Source of the DNA: Saccharospirillaceae bacterium
GTDB lineage: Bacteria; Pseudomonadota; Gammaproteobacteria; Pseudomonadales; Oceanobacteraceae
Assembly (NCBI GenBank): GCA_022448365.1
Contig: JAKVCS010000007.1
Location: 36,839 to 100,838, forward strand
DNA length: 64,000 nucleotides
Reading direction: 5' to 3'
Shown: one piece after another, positions 7,483 through 16,999 of the stretch
Numbering within the stretch: position 1 is the first letter of the stretch
Layout of the letters: every line of letters starts with the position of its first letter
Translations under genes and position numbers: made by a program
The notes under the pieces: model-generated
Seen by the model: only the letters and a program-made list of their open reading frames with translations
Told to the model about the DNA's origin: nothing
Databases searched by the model: none

Positions 7483-8076
7483 TTTTCCACTTACTTCCCC
7501 TAAGCCACAAGATGCAAAACCTCCACTTTTTTGAGAACAAGGTTTACAGTCATTAGACTCTCTATATGACATGGCCAATTCGATCAAGTTACCTTTATCC
7601 TGCATCAAAACCTTTTCATCTCTCGATGTCATCACAAAAAAGTTAATCGTATGCGCTCCCGAAAAGTAGACAACAAGCTCGTTATTCCCCCACTTGTCAC
7701 CTGAAAATTTATATATATCTCCTTTTACACCTAAAGCACTCTCAATCTCTTCAATTTTCTTGGCTGTTATATTTGGACTCTCATACTCTGTTTTGAATTG
7801 TGACAAGGTTTGGTTCACTTGATCCTGAATGGATTTCACAATAGTTGATTTATCGGCCGCGCGAGCATAAATAACGTTTGTAGCACTAGCCCATGTACTG
7901 CTTTTCGGATAAAACACGAAAGGCAACCCTTGGCGTTTTCCTGAAAAGGGGTCTGCGACCCAAGCAGCGGGCGCGCTAAAATAGAAACAGTGATTATCCC
8001 CGTAAACATACCCATCTTCACCAAATGCCGTAGGCGAATTCAAAGTTAGCAAAATAACTAAAAGATGTTTTTTCAT
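7477..8076 (-). CDS. Exported cassette protein, unknown function
   Basis: 199 residues from ATG 8076, preceded by TGGAG; the frame continues upstream to 8100 but that part overlaps the recombination site. A signal peptide (first 17 residues, ending TAFG) is clear. The mature protein contains FYFSAPAAWVADPFSG and a Cys-rich C terminus (CKPCSQKSGGFASCG). No family recognised. It fills a complete cassette between sites 5 and 6. Confidence 0.55.
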   Translation of the reverse strand: MKKHLLVILLTLNSPTAFGEDGYVYGDNHCFYFSAPAAWVADPFSGKRQGLPFVFYPKSSTWASATNVIYARAADKSTIVKSIQDQVNQTLSQFKTEYESPNITAKKIEEIESALGVKGDIYKFSGDKWGNNELVVYFSGAHTINFFVMTSRDEKVLMQDKGNLIELAMSYRESNDCKPCSQKSGGFASCGLGEVSGKT

Positions 8077-8096
8077 ACTCCAGCCCTTCTCAAAAA

Positions 8097-8196
8097 ACAT
8101 AACGCCTCGTTAAGAGGCAAAAAATAGTTGTCTAAAATTAGCGACGTAGGAGCCAAAAGCCAACTGTTTTTTGTCCTTTTAAACGACTTGTTAAGC
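8097..8196 (-). repeat. attC-like site 6
   Basis: 100 bases. R'' is GCTTAAC and R' GTTATGT on the minus strand. An AGTTG/CAACT inner pair and the shared CGTCGCTAATT stretch tie it to site 2. It closes the two-gene ATPase/DUF4435 cassette, whose start at 10331-10336 reads TTAAGC and matches R'' perfectly. Confidence 0.85.
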
Positions 8197-9030
8197 TGCA
8201 TTTTTAAGCTGTCTTATTGACATGCTATAGTGATTAAAATGTCTATGACTGTCATTAAAAGTATTTTTCAACTCTTGTATTGCGTTAGTGTAAAGTGCGT
8301 CGTGAGATAACTTAGAACTAAGACCTTTTCTGGTAATTTGACTGCTGATATATTTTAAAATTGCAGACTGTAAAAAGTGCCCTCTAATAATTTCCCATAG
8401 CGATCTTCCTGAATCATTTATTAACTCTACAACATGATTGATTTGACTTTCACAAAAATGACGCTGTAACTGAGTATGATGTTTGCTAATTTTATTGGAA
8501 TCTATATTAGCGCAGGATTGAGACTTCATATATCGAGAACAATTATCACCAATTACTTCTATATAAAGTTCATAGCAATCATTTGTTACATCAAAGTAAA
8601 TTAATTCTTTCAAATTATCTGTTAATGCATCTATCCACTCTCTGAACTCTGATAATTCAAGATCATTGTCTTTGATCCAAAGCTTTGTAATTTCTGTAAC
8701 CGCCTCCGAGATATAAAGAGTATTTTCAATGGAGTAACCATAAGTTGTGATAAGCCGTTCATGTTCAGGCAGTTTTCCTGTGAGAGACTTATAATCAGAA
8801 TCTCTAGCTATAATAATATTTAAATTTTCATCAACTAATCGTTTAGTATATTTGTCTAGCTCACTAGAGCCATCTTTAACTTCGATCTTAAAGTTTGTAA
8901 AATCAAAATAATTAAATATAACTTCCCAAAAAAGGACATCATCATCCCCTTCAACATAAACTAATTTCTCACATCGGTGAAATTTGTTTAATACATTTAC
9001 TGCATCTCCTGAATATTCTACGGCGCTCAT
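8191..9030 (-). CDS. DUF4435 / TOPRIM-like protein, probable PARIS effector (AriB-like)
   Basis: A 279-residue protein with the DUF4435 layout. YVEGDDDVLFWE gives Glu27 and the acidic cluster, ARDSDY gives Asp77 and Asp79, and YSIENTL gives Glu102; these are the acidic positions expected of a TOPRIM-type metal-dependent nuclease. Its start overlaps the stop of the ATPase gene by four bases (ATGA), so the two are translationally coupled. In PARIS the AriB effector is held by the AriA ATPase and released when a phage anti-restriction protein is sensed; AriB then acts as a nuclease. Assignment is by gene order and domains, not by a search. Confidence 0.75.
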   Translation of the reverse strand: MSAVEYSGDAVNVLNKFHRCEKLVYVEGDDDVLFWEVIFNYFDFTNFKIEVKDGSSELDKYTKRLVDENLNIIIARDSDYKSLTGKLPEHERLITTYGYSIENTLYISEAVTEITKLWIKDNDLELSEFREWIDALTDNLKELIYFDVTNDCYELYIEVIGDNCSRYMKSQSCANIDSNKISKHHTQLQRHFCESQINHVVELINDSGRSLWEIIRGHFLQSAILKYISSQITRKGLSSKLSHDALYTNAIQELKNTFNDSHRHFNHYSMSIRQLKNAA

Positions 9031-10289
9031 TTATGGAGATCCTCCATATCAATGAGTTTATCTGAGTATTTACCAGCAACTTCAGGTGAGTGCGTTGCAA
9101 CAATTAGTTGCGCATTAGGATTTAGTTGTTTTATCGCCGGTAATATTTCTCTTTGCCAAGACACATGCAAAGATAATTCAGGCTCATCAGCTATAAATAT
9201 ATAAGGTGCTTGACGTTGGAGTAGAGCTTCAGCAAACAAAATAATAAGCTGCTTCTCACCTGATGAAAGCTTTGGAATTGGAACGTTTCCATTTTTATTA
9301 ACAGTTAAATGCCCATTACGAAACTCAAAGTTTTTATCCGTAATAAATGCTTTTAGTATTTTTAGGAAATCATCGCGTTGTTTAAATATTTCTTTTTCTT
9401 CTTTTTCCGCATCTAAAGACATCCTAACTACATTGCTTGTTTGTTTTATCCTTTCTAAGGGACTGAAATCAAAATCAATAGGTTCATCTTTTTGAGAGTT
9501 ATCTATTGCGTGTCTCATTTTTTCAACACTTTCAGCAACTTTTTCAACATGGTTATTTATATCGACACGTACCTTAGCGTCTAATACACCAAGTTGACGG
9601 TATGCCGAAAGTAATTTTCTTTTTTCATCTTTTTTATCAAAATCTAAACTAAATCCAGATTTTTGATCGCTATCATCGGTATATAAAAGTGATGTAAGCA
9701 CTTTCCTTTGAAGAGCTGATGAAACAGCTCTTGCTTTATCTGATAACTCAAGTTGATAAGTGGTTAATCTTTGTATTAAATCTTGGAGTATATGATCTAC
9801 AGGTGTCGCACTTTTGGATTCTTGCCTTTCTCTACGGCTATGATCATAATCTTTTTTAATGCGATATACAGAAAGAGTGGTAATGTTTACTAATTCATTC
9901 ATTCTATCTCGAATTTCTTCGGACTCTTCAATGATTCGTCTTCTGAAGTGTAAAGGAACATTTTCATCAGAACCTACAACCCTCAAATTGAACTTATTTT
10001 TAGATATCACATATTCAACATGTGTAAACCTATAATCACTTGAGATGATTTTTTTAACTTTAATTGTCTTAGTCTTATTTCCTTCACTAAGTTTAATTTC
10101 AACATAATCAAACTCAAAATCATCTAACCATTCAGTATCAACTGTTAAAACTGCATGAAGAATGCTCATAAATGTTGTCTTACCAGTTCCGTTTCTACCA
10201 ATAATCACATTTACAGAATTATAGAAATTGGTTTCTATAGTATGCTCACCCCAGAAACCTGATATTTTTATATATTTAATTTTAAACAC
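9027..10289 (-). CDS. AAA/ABC-type ATPase, probable PARIS sensor (AriA-like)
   Basis: A 420-residue SMC/RecF-like ATPase. Walker A is GRNGTGKTT at 31-39, the ABC signature LSSGEKQ at 341-347, Walker B IFIADEPE at 364-371, and a His switch in ATHSPE near 400. The 290-residue middle is charged and helical, as in AAA_15/OLD-type proteins. The partner gene downstream encodes a DUF4435 protein, the pairing that defines PARIS (AriA then AriB). Upstream, TTAAGC at 10331-10336 marks the cassette start. AT content is well above that of the flanking chromosome. An OLD/Gabija-like two-gene system is the main alternative. Confidence 0.75.
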   Translation of the reverse strand: MFKIKYIKISGFWGEHTIETNFYNSVNVIIGRNGTGKTTFMSILHAVLTVDTEWLDDFEFDYVEIKLSEGNKTKTIKVKKIISSDYRFTHVEYVISKNKFNLRVVGSDENVPLHFRRRIIEESEEIRDRMNELVNITTLSVYRIKKDYDHSRRERQESKSATPVDHILQDLIQRLTTYQLELSDKARAVSSALQRKVLTSLLYTDDSDQKSGFSLDFDKKDEKRKLLSAYRQLGVLDAKVRVDINNHVEKVAESVEKMRHAIDNSQKDEPIDFDFSPLERIKQTSNVVRMSLDAEKEEKEIFKQRDDFLKILKAFITDKNFEFRNGHLTVNKNGNVPIPKLSSGEKQLIILFAEALLQRQAPYIFIADEPELSLHVSWQREILPAIKQLNPNAQLIVATHSPEVAGKYSDKLIDMEDLHK

Positions 10290-10329
10290 AATTCCCTCAG
10301 TTTAAATTTGGATTAATTAGTGCTTTGCA

Positions 10330-10336
10330 GCTTAAC
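10330..10336 (-). other. Cassette array boundary (attI remnant or secondary site)
   Basis: The minus-strand heptamer GTTAAGC is the integron core sequence and forms the left arm of the first cassette. No complementary R'' box is seen 55-150 bases further right, so this is not a complete attC. It may be the core of an attI whose integrase has been lost, or a secondary site. Confidence 0.5.
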
Positions 10337-10699
10337 AGTTTATTCGTGTGCGTGCCTGATATTCTGGCGAGAGTCTGTCGAGCTTCGTCGTGTAACTTAC
10401 TGATTTCATTAAGAAACCTTCCTTAGCAAGACCATTCCCTTCCAGAAAAGCGTGCGCGCACACTATTTCGGCCACGGTATGCCTACTATCTTGTAAACCC
10501 TATACCCTAACCCATTGATTCTATTGATGATTAAAATATCACCAGCAGAGAATACGGGCAAGCACGAAAACAAATCGTGCCATCAATTCAGCCGTTCGGG
10601 CAAATCATACTGTTTATACTCACAGTACGCCTTTGTATTCAGATTCCAGACAAAAAATAGCGCCAGAACGGCGCTATTTAAAGACAGATAAGGTGAAGA
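10337..10699. other. Gene-free stretch between cassette array and rlmB
   Basis: About 360 bases with no convincing reading frame. An integron integrase would be expected here on the plus strand; nothing resembling one is visible. The right end carries the rlmB terminator. Confidence 0.5.
10652..10679 (-). terminator. Rho-independent terminator of rlmB
   Basis: ATAGCGCC and GGCGCTAT form a perfect stem with a short loop, followed on the minus strand by a run of T (plus-strand AAAAAA at 10652-10657). It lies just after the rlmB stop codon. Confidence 0.8.
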
Positions 10700-11440
10700 T
10701 CACAGCGAGCCGCGTTGGCGTACCGCTTCAAATAAGCAAATACCGGTGGCAACAGAAACGTTCACCGAGCTGACTTCACCCGCCATTGGGATATTCACCA
10801 GGAAATCACAATGCTCGCGCGTTAAACGACGCATACCCGGGCCTTCAGCACCCATCACCAGCGCCAGAGGGCCAGTCATATTTTGCTGATAAATATTCTG
10901 CTCAGCCTCGCCGGCGGTACCACCAATCCAGATACCGCGCTCCTGCAGTTCTTTCATGGTACGAGCCAGATTAGTTACCTGAATATAAGGAACGGTTTCT
11001 GCCGCGCCACAGGCGACTTTAGCGGCTGTTGCATTTAGCGGCGCAGATTTATCTTTAGGAGCAATCACCAGATGCACGCCGGCTGCATCGGCTGTACGGA
11101 TACAGGCACCCAGATTATGGGGGTCTGTCACACCATCCAGAATCAGAATAAACGGATGACCTTCGATATTGTCCAATACGTCGGGCAGCTGTTTTTCGCT
11201 CATGCCCTGTACCGGTTTACGCAGGGCAATAATGCCCTGGTGGTTGCCATCCACTTTCTGGTTCATTAAGCCTTTATCGGCTTCCCGAACCAGTAAACCT
11301 TGTTCTTCCGCCAGTTCCAGTACGCGTTGCATACGTTTGTCCTGACGGCCTTTCATCACCCAGATTTCCACCACCTGATCGGCGCTGCGTTGTAATAAAG
11401 TGGTGACGGCGTGTAAGCCATAAACGGCTTCTAATTTCAT
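10700..11440 (-). CDS. rlmB: 23S rRNA (guanosine-2'-O-)-methyltransferase RlmB
   Basis: A SpoU/TrmH (SPOUT) methyltransferase that modifies 2'-O of G2251 in 23S rRNA. The N-terminal substrate-binding domain begins [12 protein letters not shown]. The C-terminal knot carries [35 protein letters not shown] and [20 protein letters not shown], the three SpoU motifs. The start is ATG 11440, which has GGAG at a good distance; the open frame reaches 11473. About 246 residues, as in E. coli. It is downstream of rnr on the same strand, the usual pair in this group. Confidence 0.95.
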   Translation of the reverse strand: MKLEAVYGLHAVTTLLQRSADQVVEIWVMKGRQDKRMQRVLELAEEQGLLVREADKGLMNQKVDGNHQGIIALRKPVQGMSEKQLPDVLDNIEGHPFILILDGVTDPHNLGACIRTADAAGVHLVIAPKDKSAPLNATAAKVACGAAETVPYIQVTNLARTMKELQERGIWIGGTAGEAEQNIYQQNMTGPLALVMGAEGPGMRRLTREHCDFLVNIPMAGEVSSVNVSVATGICLFEAVRQRGSL

Positions 11441-11595
11441 TCTGATTTCTCCAACAGCGGACCTTTCCGCCATTTAAAGCTTAACCGTTGGGAATGTTTT
11501 CTGAAGCAGCAACATGGATGTTGCGTCCGCCCGGCAGGCACAAAGATGTGCCTTCGGGGCGGCGGAAAGAAAATATTCGTAAGGATTAAGCGAAT

Positions 11596-14268
11596 TTACT
11601 TCTTCTTAACGGTTTTACGAGCCGTTTTTTTACTGTGCTTCGCTTTGGTCGTTTTGGCCTTGGTCGCAGCACCTGCCTTTTTCGCATTCAGCTTCTGACG
11701 TTTGCTTGGCTTCTTGCTGGTGCCTTTTTTAGCGGCAGGCTTTTTGGAAGAACGCTTGCCATCATCATCCGAGTCATTAGCGGCGTGACGGCCCGAGGTT
11801 TTATCCGCCTGGGCTTTTTTAAAGCTATCGCGCTGGGAACGCCGTGGTTTAGAACCGGGCTTATTATCCGGTTCTTTTTTACCGGTCCCTTTTTTACCGG
11901 GTAGAAGGTCTTCCGTTTCACCTTCAGCACCCCGACGACGCGGCAAACGTGTGGGTGTCGGAAGGTCGGCCCCTTTGCGATTTTTATTCATCGGGGCGGT
12001 GGTTAATTCGAAGTCAATCTTGCGATCATCAAGGTCAACGTCCACCACTCGAACCCAAAGTTTGTCGCCCAGACGGAAACTGCGACGGGTACGTTCGCCG
12101 ATTAGACGATGTTTCACCGCATCAAACTGGTAATAGTCGTTTTGCAGGGTGGAAATGTGCACCAGACCTTCAACATATACGTCTTTTAATTCGACGAACA
12201 AACCAAAGCCGGTAACAGCAGAAATCACACCTTCATATTCTTCACCGATGTGGTCACGAATATATTCACACTTAAGGAAATCCATCACATCGCGGGTGGC
12301 ATCATCAGCCCGGCGCTCAGTAATAGAACAGTGTTCACCCAGGCTGATCATACGCGCGGTGTCGTACGGATAAATACGCCACTTTTGCATGTTCTTCGCG
12401 TCTTCCACACGGCGAACATGACGACATTCAATCTCGCTGCGAATCACGTGGCGAATACCACGGTGTACCAGTAAATCCGGGTAACGACGAATTGGTGAGG
12501 TAAAGTGCGTGTAGGCTTTATAGGCTAAACCGAAGTGCCCTTCGTTTTCAGGGTCGTAAACCGCTTGAGACAATGAACGCAGCAGTACCGTCTGAATTAA
12601 ATGTGAATCCGGACGGTCTTCGATTTTCTTCAGTAACGCCTGATAATCCTGCGGCGACACTTCTTTGCCTTTATGCAGCGATAAACCTAACTCACCCAGG
12701 AAGCTGTAGAGATTTTCCAGCTTCTCCTGGCTCGGGCCTTTGTGCACCCGGAACAACGCCGGAATGTTGTAACGCTGGAAAAAGTCGGCCGCACACACAT
12801 TGGCCGCTAACATACACTCTTCAATCAGCATATGGGCTTCGTTGCGTTCGGTTGGCACAATTTCCTGAATTTTGCGCTCGGCATCGAATACGATACGGGT
12901 TTCCACCGAATCAAAGTCCATCGCGCCGCGCTGTTCACGGGTTTTGCGCAACAGCTTGAACAGCTTATAAAGATTCTCTAAATGCGGAACAATCGGACGG
13001 TAATGTTTACGCCAGGCTTTGCCATCTTCGGTTAATGGCTTCTGCAGCATGTCCCACACTTTGTTGTACGTTAACCGTGCGTGGGAATGAATCAGACCTT
13101 CCATAAATTTATAGCCGGATAACTTACCCGCGGCAGAAATGGTGATTTCACACACCATTACCAGACGATCCACTTCCGGATTTAACGAGCATAAACCGTT
13201 GGATAGTTTCTCCGGTAACATGGGCACAACAAAGCCCGGAAAATACACCGAGTTACCACGCTCGTAGGCGTGATCGTCTAAGGCCGATTTCACTTTTACA
13301 TAGTGAGATACATCCGCGATGGCAACGAATAAACGCCAGCCACCGGTCTTTTTGTTCGGTTCACAAAAAACCGCATCATCGAAGTCACGAGCGTCTTCAC
13401 CATCAATGGTGACAAACGGCAGGTGACGTAAATCAACGCGGTTTTTCTTATCAGCAGCTTTTACCTGCTCCGGTAACTTCTCAGCTTCGGCAACAACTTC
13501 ATCGGGCCAGTCAGCGGGAATATTATGGCTGCGAATGGCCACATCAATTTCCATACCCGGTGCCAGATGTTCGCCTAATACTTCAATCACTTCACCCATG
13601 GGTAATGCGCCAGGGCGAGGTTGCTGGGTGATCTGAACCACCACAAACTGGCCGTGCTCGGCTTTCTTTCTGCCGGCAGGGGGTACCAGAATTTCATGGC
13701 TGACGCGTTTATTATCCGGTTGAACCACGCCAACACCGGCCTGATCAAAGTAACGGCCTACGATCTGCTGGGTATTACGTTCCAGTACTTCAACAACTTT
13801 GCCTTCAGGGCGACCGCGACGATCCAGGCCTAAAATCTGTACCGCGACTTTGTCACCATGGAATACTTTGCCCATCTGGCGATTAGAGAGATAAACATCG
13901 TCGCCGCCGTCGCGCAGCACAAACCCAAAGCCATCGCGATGACCCATCACCATACCGGTGACCAGGTCGGCTTTACTCATCGGCATAAATTGATTGCGAC
14001 GGTTGGAGATCAGCTGGCCGTCACGCGACATCGCAATCAAACGACGACGCAGGGCTTCAACCCGCTCTTCATCGGTTTCGCCCAGTGCGGCACACACATC
14101 AGAATGAGTCATTGGATGACCCTGCTGTTCCAGCAGCATCAGCAGTGCATCACGGCTGGCAACCGGATTATCGTAGCGTTGCGCTTCGATGGCGGCTTGT
14201 GGATCTTTAAACGTGCTGTTGCTGCCTTTGGCTGCAGCGCCCTTGGAAGGTTTTGACTTTTTCGTCAT
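11596..14268 (-). CDS. rnr: Ribonuclease R
   Basis: An 890-residue 3'-to-5' exoribonuclease able to degrade structured RNA. Order of domains: a helix-turn-helix region (HPMTHSDVCAALGE), cold-shock OB folds, the catalytic RNB domain with the acidic DGEDARDFDDAVF motif, an S1 domain (YEGVISAVTGFGLFVEL), and a Lys-rich tail from about residue 750. The tail is long and basic even for this family. rlmB follows on the same strand, giving the conserved rnr-rlmB pair. Confidence 0.95.
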   Translation of the reverse strand: MTKKSKPSKGAAAKGSNSTFKDPQAAIEAQRYDNPVASRDALLMLLEQQGHPMTHSDVCAALGETDEERVEALRRRLIAMSRDGQLISNRRNQFMPMSKADLVTGMVMGHRDGFGFVLRDGGDDVYLSNRQMGKVFHGDKVAVQILGLDRRGRPEGKVVEVLERNTQQIVGRYFDQAGVGVVQPDNKRVSHEILVPPAGRKKAEHGQFVVVQITQQPRPGALPMGEVIEVLGEHLAPGMEIDVAIRSHNIPADWPDEVVAEAEKLPEQVKAADKKNRVDLRHLPFVTIDGEDARDFDDAVFCEPNKKTGGWRLFVAIADVSHYVKVKSALDDHAYERGNSVYFPGFVVPMLPEKLSNGLCSLNPEVDRLVMVCEITISAAGKLSGYKFMEGLIHSHARLTYNKVWDMLQKPLTEDGKAWRKHYRPIVPHLENLYKLFKLLRKTREQRGAMDFDSVETRIVFDAERKIQEIVPTERNEAHMLIEECMLAANVCAADFFQRYNIPALFRVHKGPSQEKLENLYSFLGELGLSLHKGKEVSPQDYQALLKKIEDRPDSHLIQTVLLRSLSQAVYDPENEGHFGLAYKAYTHFTSPIRRYPDLLVHRGIRHVIRSEIECRHVRRVEDAKNMQKWRIYPYDTARMISLGEHCSITERRADDATRDVMDFLKCEYIRDHIGEEYEGVISAVTGFGLFVELKDVYVEGLVHISTLQNDYYQFDAVKHRLIGERTRRSFRLGDKLWVRVVDVDLDDRKIDFELTTAPMNKNRKGADLPTPTRLPRRRGAEGETEDLLPGKKGTGKKEPDNKPGSKPRRSQRDSFKKAQADKTSGRHAANDSDDDGKRSSKKPAAKKGTSKKPSKRQKLNAKKAGAATKAKTTKAKHSKKTARKTVKKK

Positions 14269-14441
14269 GGAATCCTGATTTCGGAGATGTCCGTAGGCCG
14301 GAACAGACGTTTAACAATAAGCACGCACAGCCGACCGGTGAATGATGGCCACAGTATAACCAGAAAAGCGCGTGGTTGCTGGTTTTAGTTAGGATGGCTG
14401 GCTGGCGCTAACCGAGCCATAAAGCAATCATGGAAGAGAAT

Positions 14442-14825
14442 TTACAGCGCTTTAAAATTGATGCTGGCAGACTCACGCTGTTTACCTGCCTGTTCCAGTT
14501 TATTCAGGTATTCCGCCCACAGTTCGTCGTGACGTTCGCACAGGTGATGAAGATACTTCCAATCGTACAGACCGGAGTCGTGACCATCATCAAATATCAG
14601 CTTGAGGGCGTAGTTACCGGCCGGTTCCATGCTCAGCAACACCACGTCTTTTTTGCCGTACTGCAGCACCTCATTACCCACACCATGACCACGCACCTCG
14701 GCAGATGGCGAATGGACCCTGAGAAACTCAAAACTGAGCTGGTAAATCTTATCGCCGTACCCCAATTCGACGCTGCGACTGGCTTTACGTACTTTGATGG
14801 AGGAAGGAATCATTCTGTTACTCAC
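14442..14825 (-). CDS. DUF971 domain protein
   Basis: 127 residues with the small Fe-binding-like domain shared with the N terminus of gamma-butyrobetaine hydroxylase: YQLSFEFLRVHSPSAEVRGHG and LIFDDGHDSGLYDWKYLHHLC. In Pseudomonas and relatives such a gene follows hslU, as here, 80 bases after its stop. The function is not established; links to iron-sulfur chemistry are family knowledge only. Confidence 0.8.
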   Translation of the reverse strand: MSNRMIPSSIKVRKASRSVELGYGDKIYQLSFEFLRVHSPSAEVRGHGVGNEVLQYGKKDVVLLSMEPAGNYALKLIFDDGHDSGLYDWKYLHHLCERHDELWAEYLNKLEQAGKQRESASINFKAL

Positions 14826-14854
14826 AAATTGAAGGCGTGATGCCAGACAACGTC

Positions 14855-14883
14855 AAAGCCGCATCAGAAATGAGTGCGGCTTA
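14855..14883 (-). terminator. Possible terminator after hslU
   Basis: AAGCCGCA and TGCGGCTT form a stem around a 12-base loop, just past the hslU stop. The T tract on the minus strand is short, so termination may be weak and allow read-through into the DUF971 gene. Confidence 0.45.
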
Positions 14884-14904
14884 TGGTTATGACTTGCCGG
14901 TTAT

Positions 14905-16251
14905 TTACAAAATAAACTGACTCAAATCCTGATCCTGCACCAGATTCCCCAGCTGTGCGTTAACGTAATCAGCGTCAATCACGACCGCGTCCGACATGTC
15001 CGTCGCGTCGAAAGAAATCTTTTCTAACAACCGCTCCATAATCGTGTGCAGCCGGCGGGCGCCGATGTTCTCTGTGCTCTCGTTCACTTCGAAAGCGATG
15101 TGAGCCAGGCGCTTAATGGCGTCGTCGGCGAAGGAAATCGTCAGACCTTCGGTTTCCATTAGCGCAACATATTGCTGCGTTAATGATGCGCTTGGTTCGG
15201 TCAGGATGCGCTCAAAGTCTTCCGGTGTGAGTGCTTCCAACTCAACACGAATTGGCAGACGACCCTGTAATTCCGGAATCAGATCAGACGGTTTGGACAG
15301 GTGAAACGCACCTGAGGCCACAAACAGAATATGATCGGTTTTGATCATGCCGTATTTGGTAGATACGGTGCAGCCCTCAATCAACGGCAGCAAATCACGC
15401 TGAACCCCTTCGCGGGATACATCACCACCAGAGCCACTTTCCTGACGTTTGGCTACTTTATCAATCTCATCCAGGAAGACGATGCCGTTTTGCTCAACCA
15501 GATCAACCGCTTTGGCTTTCACCTCATCCATATTCAGCAGGTTTGCGGCTTCTTCATCACGCAACTGTTTCTTGGCATCGGCAATCTTTAACTTACGTTT
15601 GGTTTTCTTATCGCCACCCATATTCGAGAACATGTTTTGCAGCTGGCTGGTCATTTCCTCCATGCCGGGAGGTGCCATAATCTCTACGCCAACATTCGGT
15701 GCCTGAGCAATATCGATTTCAATTTCCTTATCATCCAACTGACCTTCGCGCAGCTTTTTACGGAAAATCTGACGGGTTCCGGAATCTTCCTGTTTTGGTT
15801 CTTCGGTGGTATCCCAGCTGGTCGTGGCAGGCCGCGCCGGGGGCAATAGCGCATCAAGAATTCGTTCTTCTGCGGCTTCTTCGGCGCGCAGCGATACTTT
15901 TTCCATTTCCTGCTCACGCAGCATTTTGACGCCGGTTTCAACCAGGTCACGAATGATGGATTCAACGTCTTTACCGACGTAACCCACTTCGGTGAATTTG
16001 GTGGCCTCCACCTTAATAAAAGGCGCATTAGCGAGCTTGGCTAACCGACGGGCGATTTCGGTTTTACCGACACCGGTTGGGCCAATCATCAGAATATTCT
16101 TTGGCGTTACTTCATCACGCAGGTCAGCATCCAGCTGCATACGGCGCCAGCGGTTACGCAGCGCAATAGCCACTGCGCGCTTGGCATTATTCTGGCCAAT
16201 GATATGACGATCTAATTCGTGAACAATCTCACGTGGGGTCATTTGACTCAT
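14905..16251 (-). CDS. hslU: ATP-dependent protease ATPase subunit HslU
   Basis: A 448-residue AAA+ unfoldase that feeds substrate to the HslV peptidase. It opens [20 protein letters not shown]. Walker A is GPTGVGKTE and Walker [12 protein letters not shown], with an insertion (I) domain between. The sensor and C-terminal tail motif, ending in LSQFIL, is the segment that docks in HslV. The start codon overlaps the hslV stop by four bases, so the two are coupled. Confidence 0.97.
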   Translation of the reverse strand: MSQMTPREIVHELDRHIIGQNNAKRAVAIALRNRWRRMQLDADLRDEVTPKNILMIGPTGVGKTEIARRLAKLANAPFIKVEATKFTEVGYVGKDVESIIRDLVETGVKMLREQEMEKVSLRAEEAAEERILDALLPPARPATTSWDTTEEPKQEDSGTRQIFRKKLREGQLDDKEIEIDIAQAPNVGVEIMAPPGMEEMTSQLQNMFSNMGGDKKTKRKLKIADAKKQLRDEEAANLLNMDEVKAKAVDLVEQNGIVFLDEIDKVAKRQESGSGGDVSREGVQRDLLPLIEGCTVSTKYGMIKTDHILFVASGAFHLSKPSDLIPELQGRLPIRVELEALTPEDFERILTEPSASLTQQYVALMETEGLTISFADDAIKRLAHIAFEVNESTENIGARRLHTIMERLLEKISFDATDMSDAVVIDADYVNAQLGNLVQDQDLSQFIL

Positions 16252-16796
16252 GATTTATCTCCCGCCACATCGGTAGCGCTTAAACTTTCAATGGTGTGGT
16301 TGACGTTGGTAAACACACAGATATCGCTGGCAATCTTAAGGCTTTTTTCAACAATATCGCGGGCGCTCAGCTCGGTGTTCTCAAGCAATGCACGGGCTGA
16401 AGCAAGCGCATAATTACCCCCGGAACCAACACCAATGAGATCCTCCTCCGGCTGCAGCACATCGCCATTACCGGTGATGATCAGCGAGGCGGTGTGATCA
16501 GCCACAGCCAGAATGGCCTCGAGCTTGCGCAACGCACGATCAGAGCGCCACTCTTTCGCCAGCTCAACGGCTGCACGGGTCAGCTGACCGTTATGCTTTT
16601 GCAGCTGAGCTTCAAATTTTTCGAATAATGTAAATGCGTCTGCCGTTCCACCGGCAAAACCACCAATTACCTGGCCGTTGTATAAACGGCGAACTTTACG
16701 GGCATTTCCCTTCATTACGGTATTGCCCAGAGACACCTGGCCATCGCCGCCAATGACCACTTCATCACCACGGCGCACGGATACAATTGTTGTCAT
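16248..16796 (-). CDS. hslV: ATP-dependent protease peptidase subunit HslV
   Basis: A 182-residue threonine peptidase. After removal of Met the N terminus is Thr-Thr ([11 protein letters not shown]), with the catalytic Thr in first position. [17 protein letters not shown] and [16 protein letters not shown] are family signatures. It forms the double-hexamer core of HslVU. First gene of the pair, with hslU downstream and overlapping. Confidence 0.97.
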   Translation of the reverse strand: MTTIVSVRRGDEVVIGGDGQVSLGNTVMKGNARKVRRLYNGQVIGGFAGGTADAFTLFEKFEAQLQKHNGQLTRAAVELAKEWRSDRALRKLEAILAVADHTASLIITGNGDVLQPEEDLIGVGSGGNYALASARALLENTELSARDIVEKSLKIASDICVFTNVNHTIESLSATDVAGDKS

Positions 16797-16999
16797 CGCT
16801 GAATCCTGATTCTGTTAGCACGAAACTTATAGATGATTCTGATATGGGGACACTGATCGAGAGTTCAAGAGCTTGTACCCCAGCAGCTCAATCCCGATAC
16901 TGCTCGCTTCAACCAAGGTATTACCAGAAATCCACGTTGCCGGAACAGGTCATACATAAGTCCTGACGGCCAACGCTTTTTTAAATAAGAAGTACTTCT

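Larger units (their letters stand above)
5504..10336 (-). mobile_element. Integron cassette array without integrase (CALIN)
   Basis: Six attC-like sites separate short co-directional minus-strand genes. Read on the minus strand, each site starts with an R'' box ending AAC and ends with an R' box beginning GTT. For successive cassettes the start and the R'' end are mutual inverse complements: TTAAGC with GCTTAAC, TTATGT with ACATAAC, TTATAT with ATATAAC and TTAGTA with TACTAAC are perfect, and TTAGAG with CTTTAAC has one mismatch. This is the expected signature of circularising gene cassettes. The array starts at the G^TT junction at 10336 and is much richer in AT than its flanks. No integron integrase is seen on either side. 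Confidence 0.85.

Noticed and set aside
5504..10336. CRISPR array
   Set aside because: The repeated elements are 64-111 bases, differ in sequence, and flank genes rather than short spacers.
10337..10699. Integron integrase remnant
   Set aside because: No frame with tyrosine-recombinase motifs could be seen on either strand.
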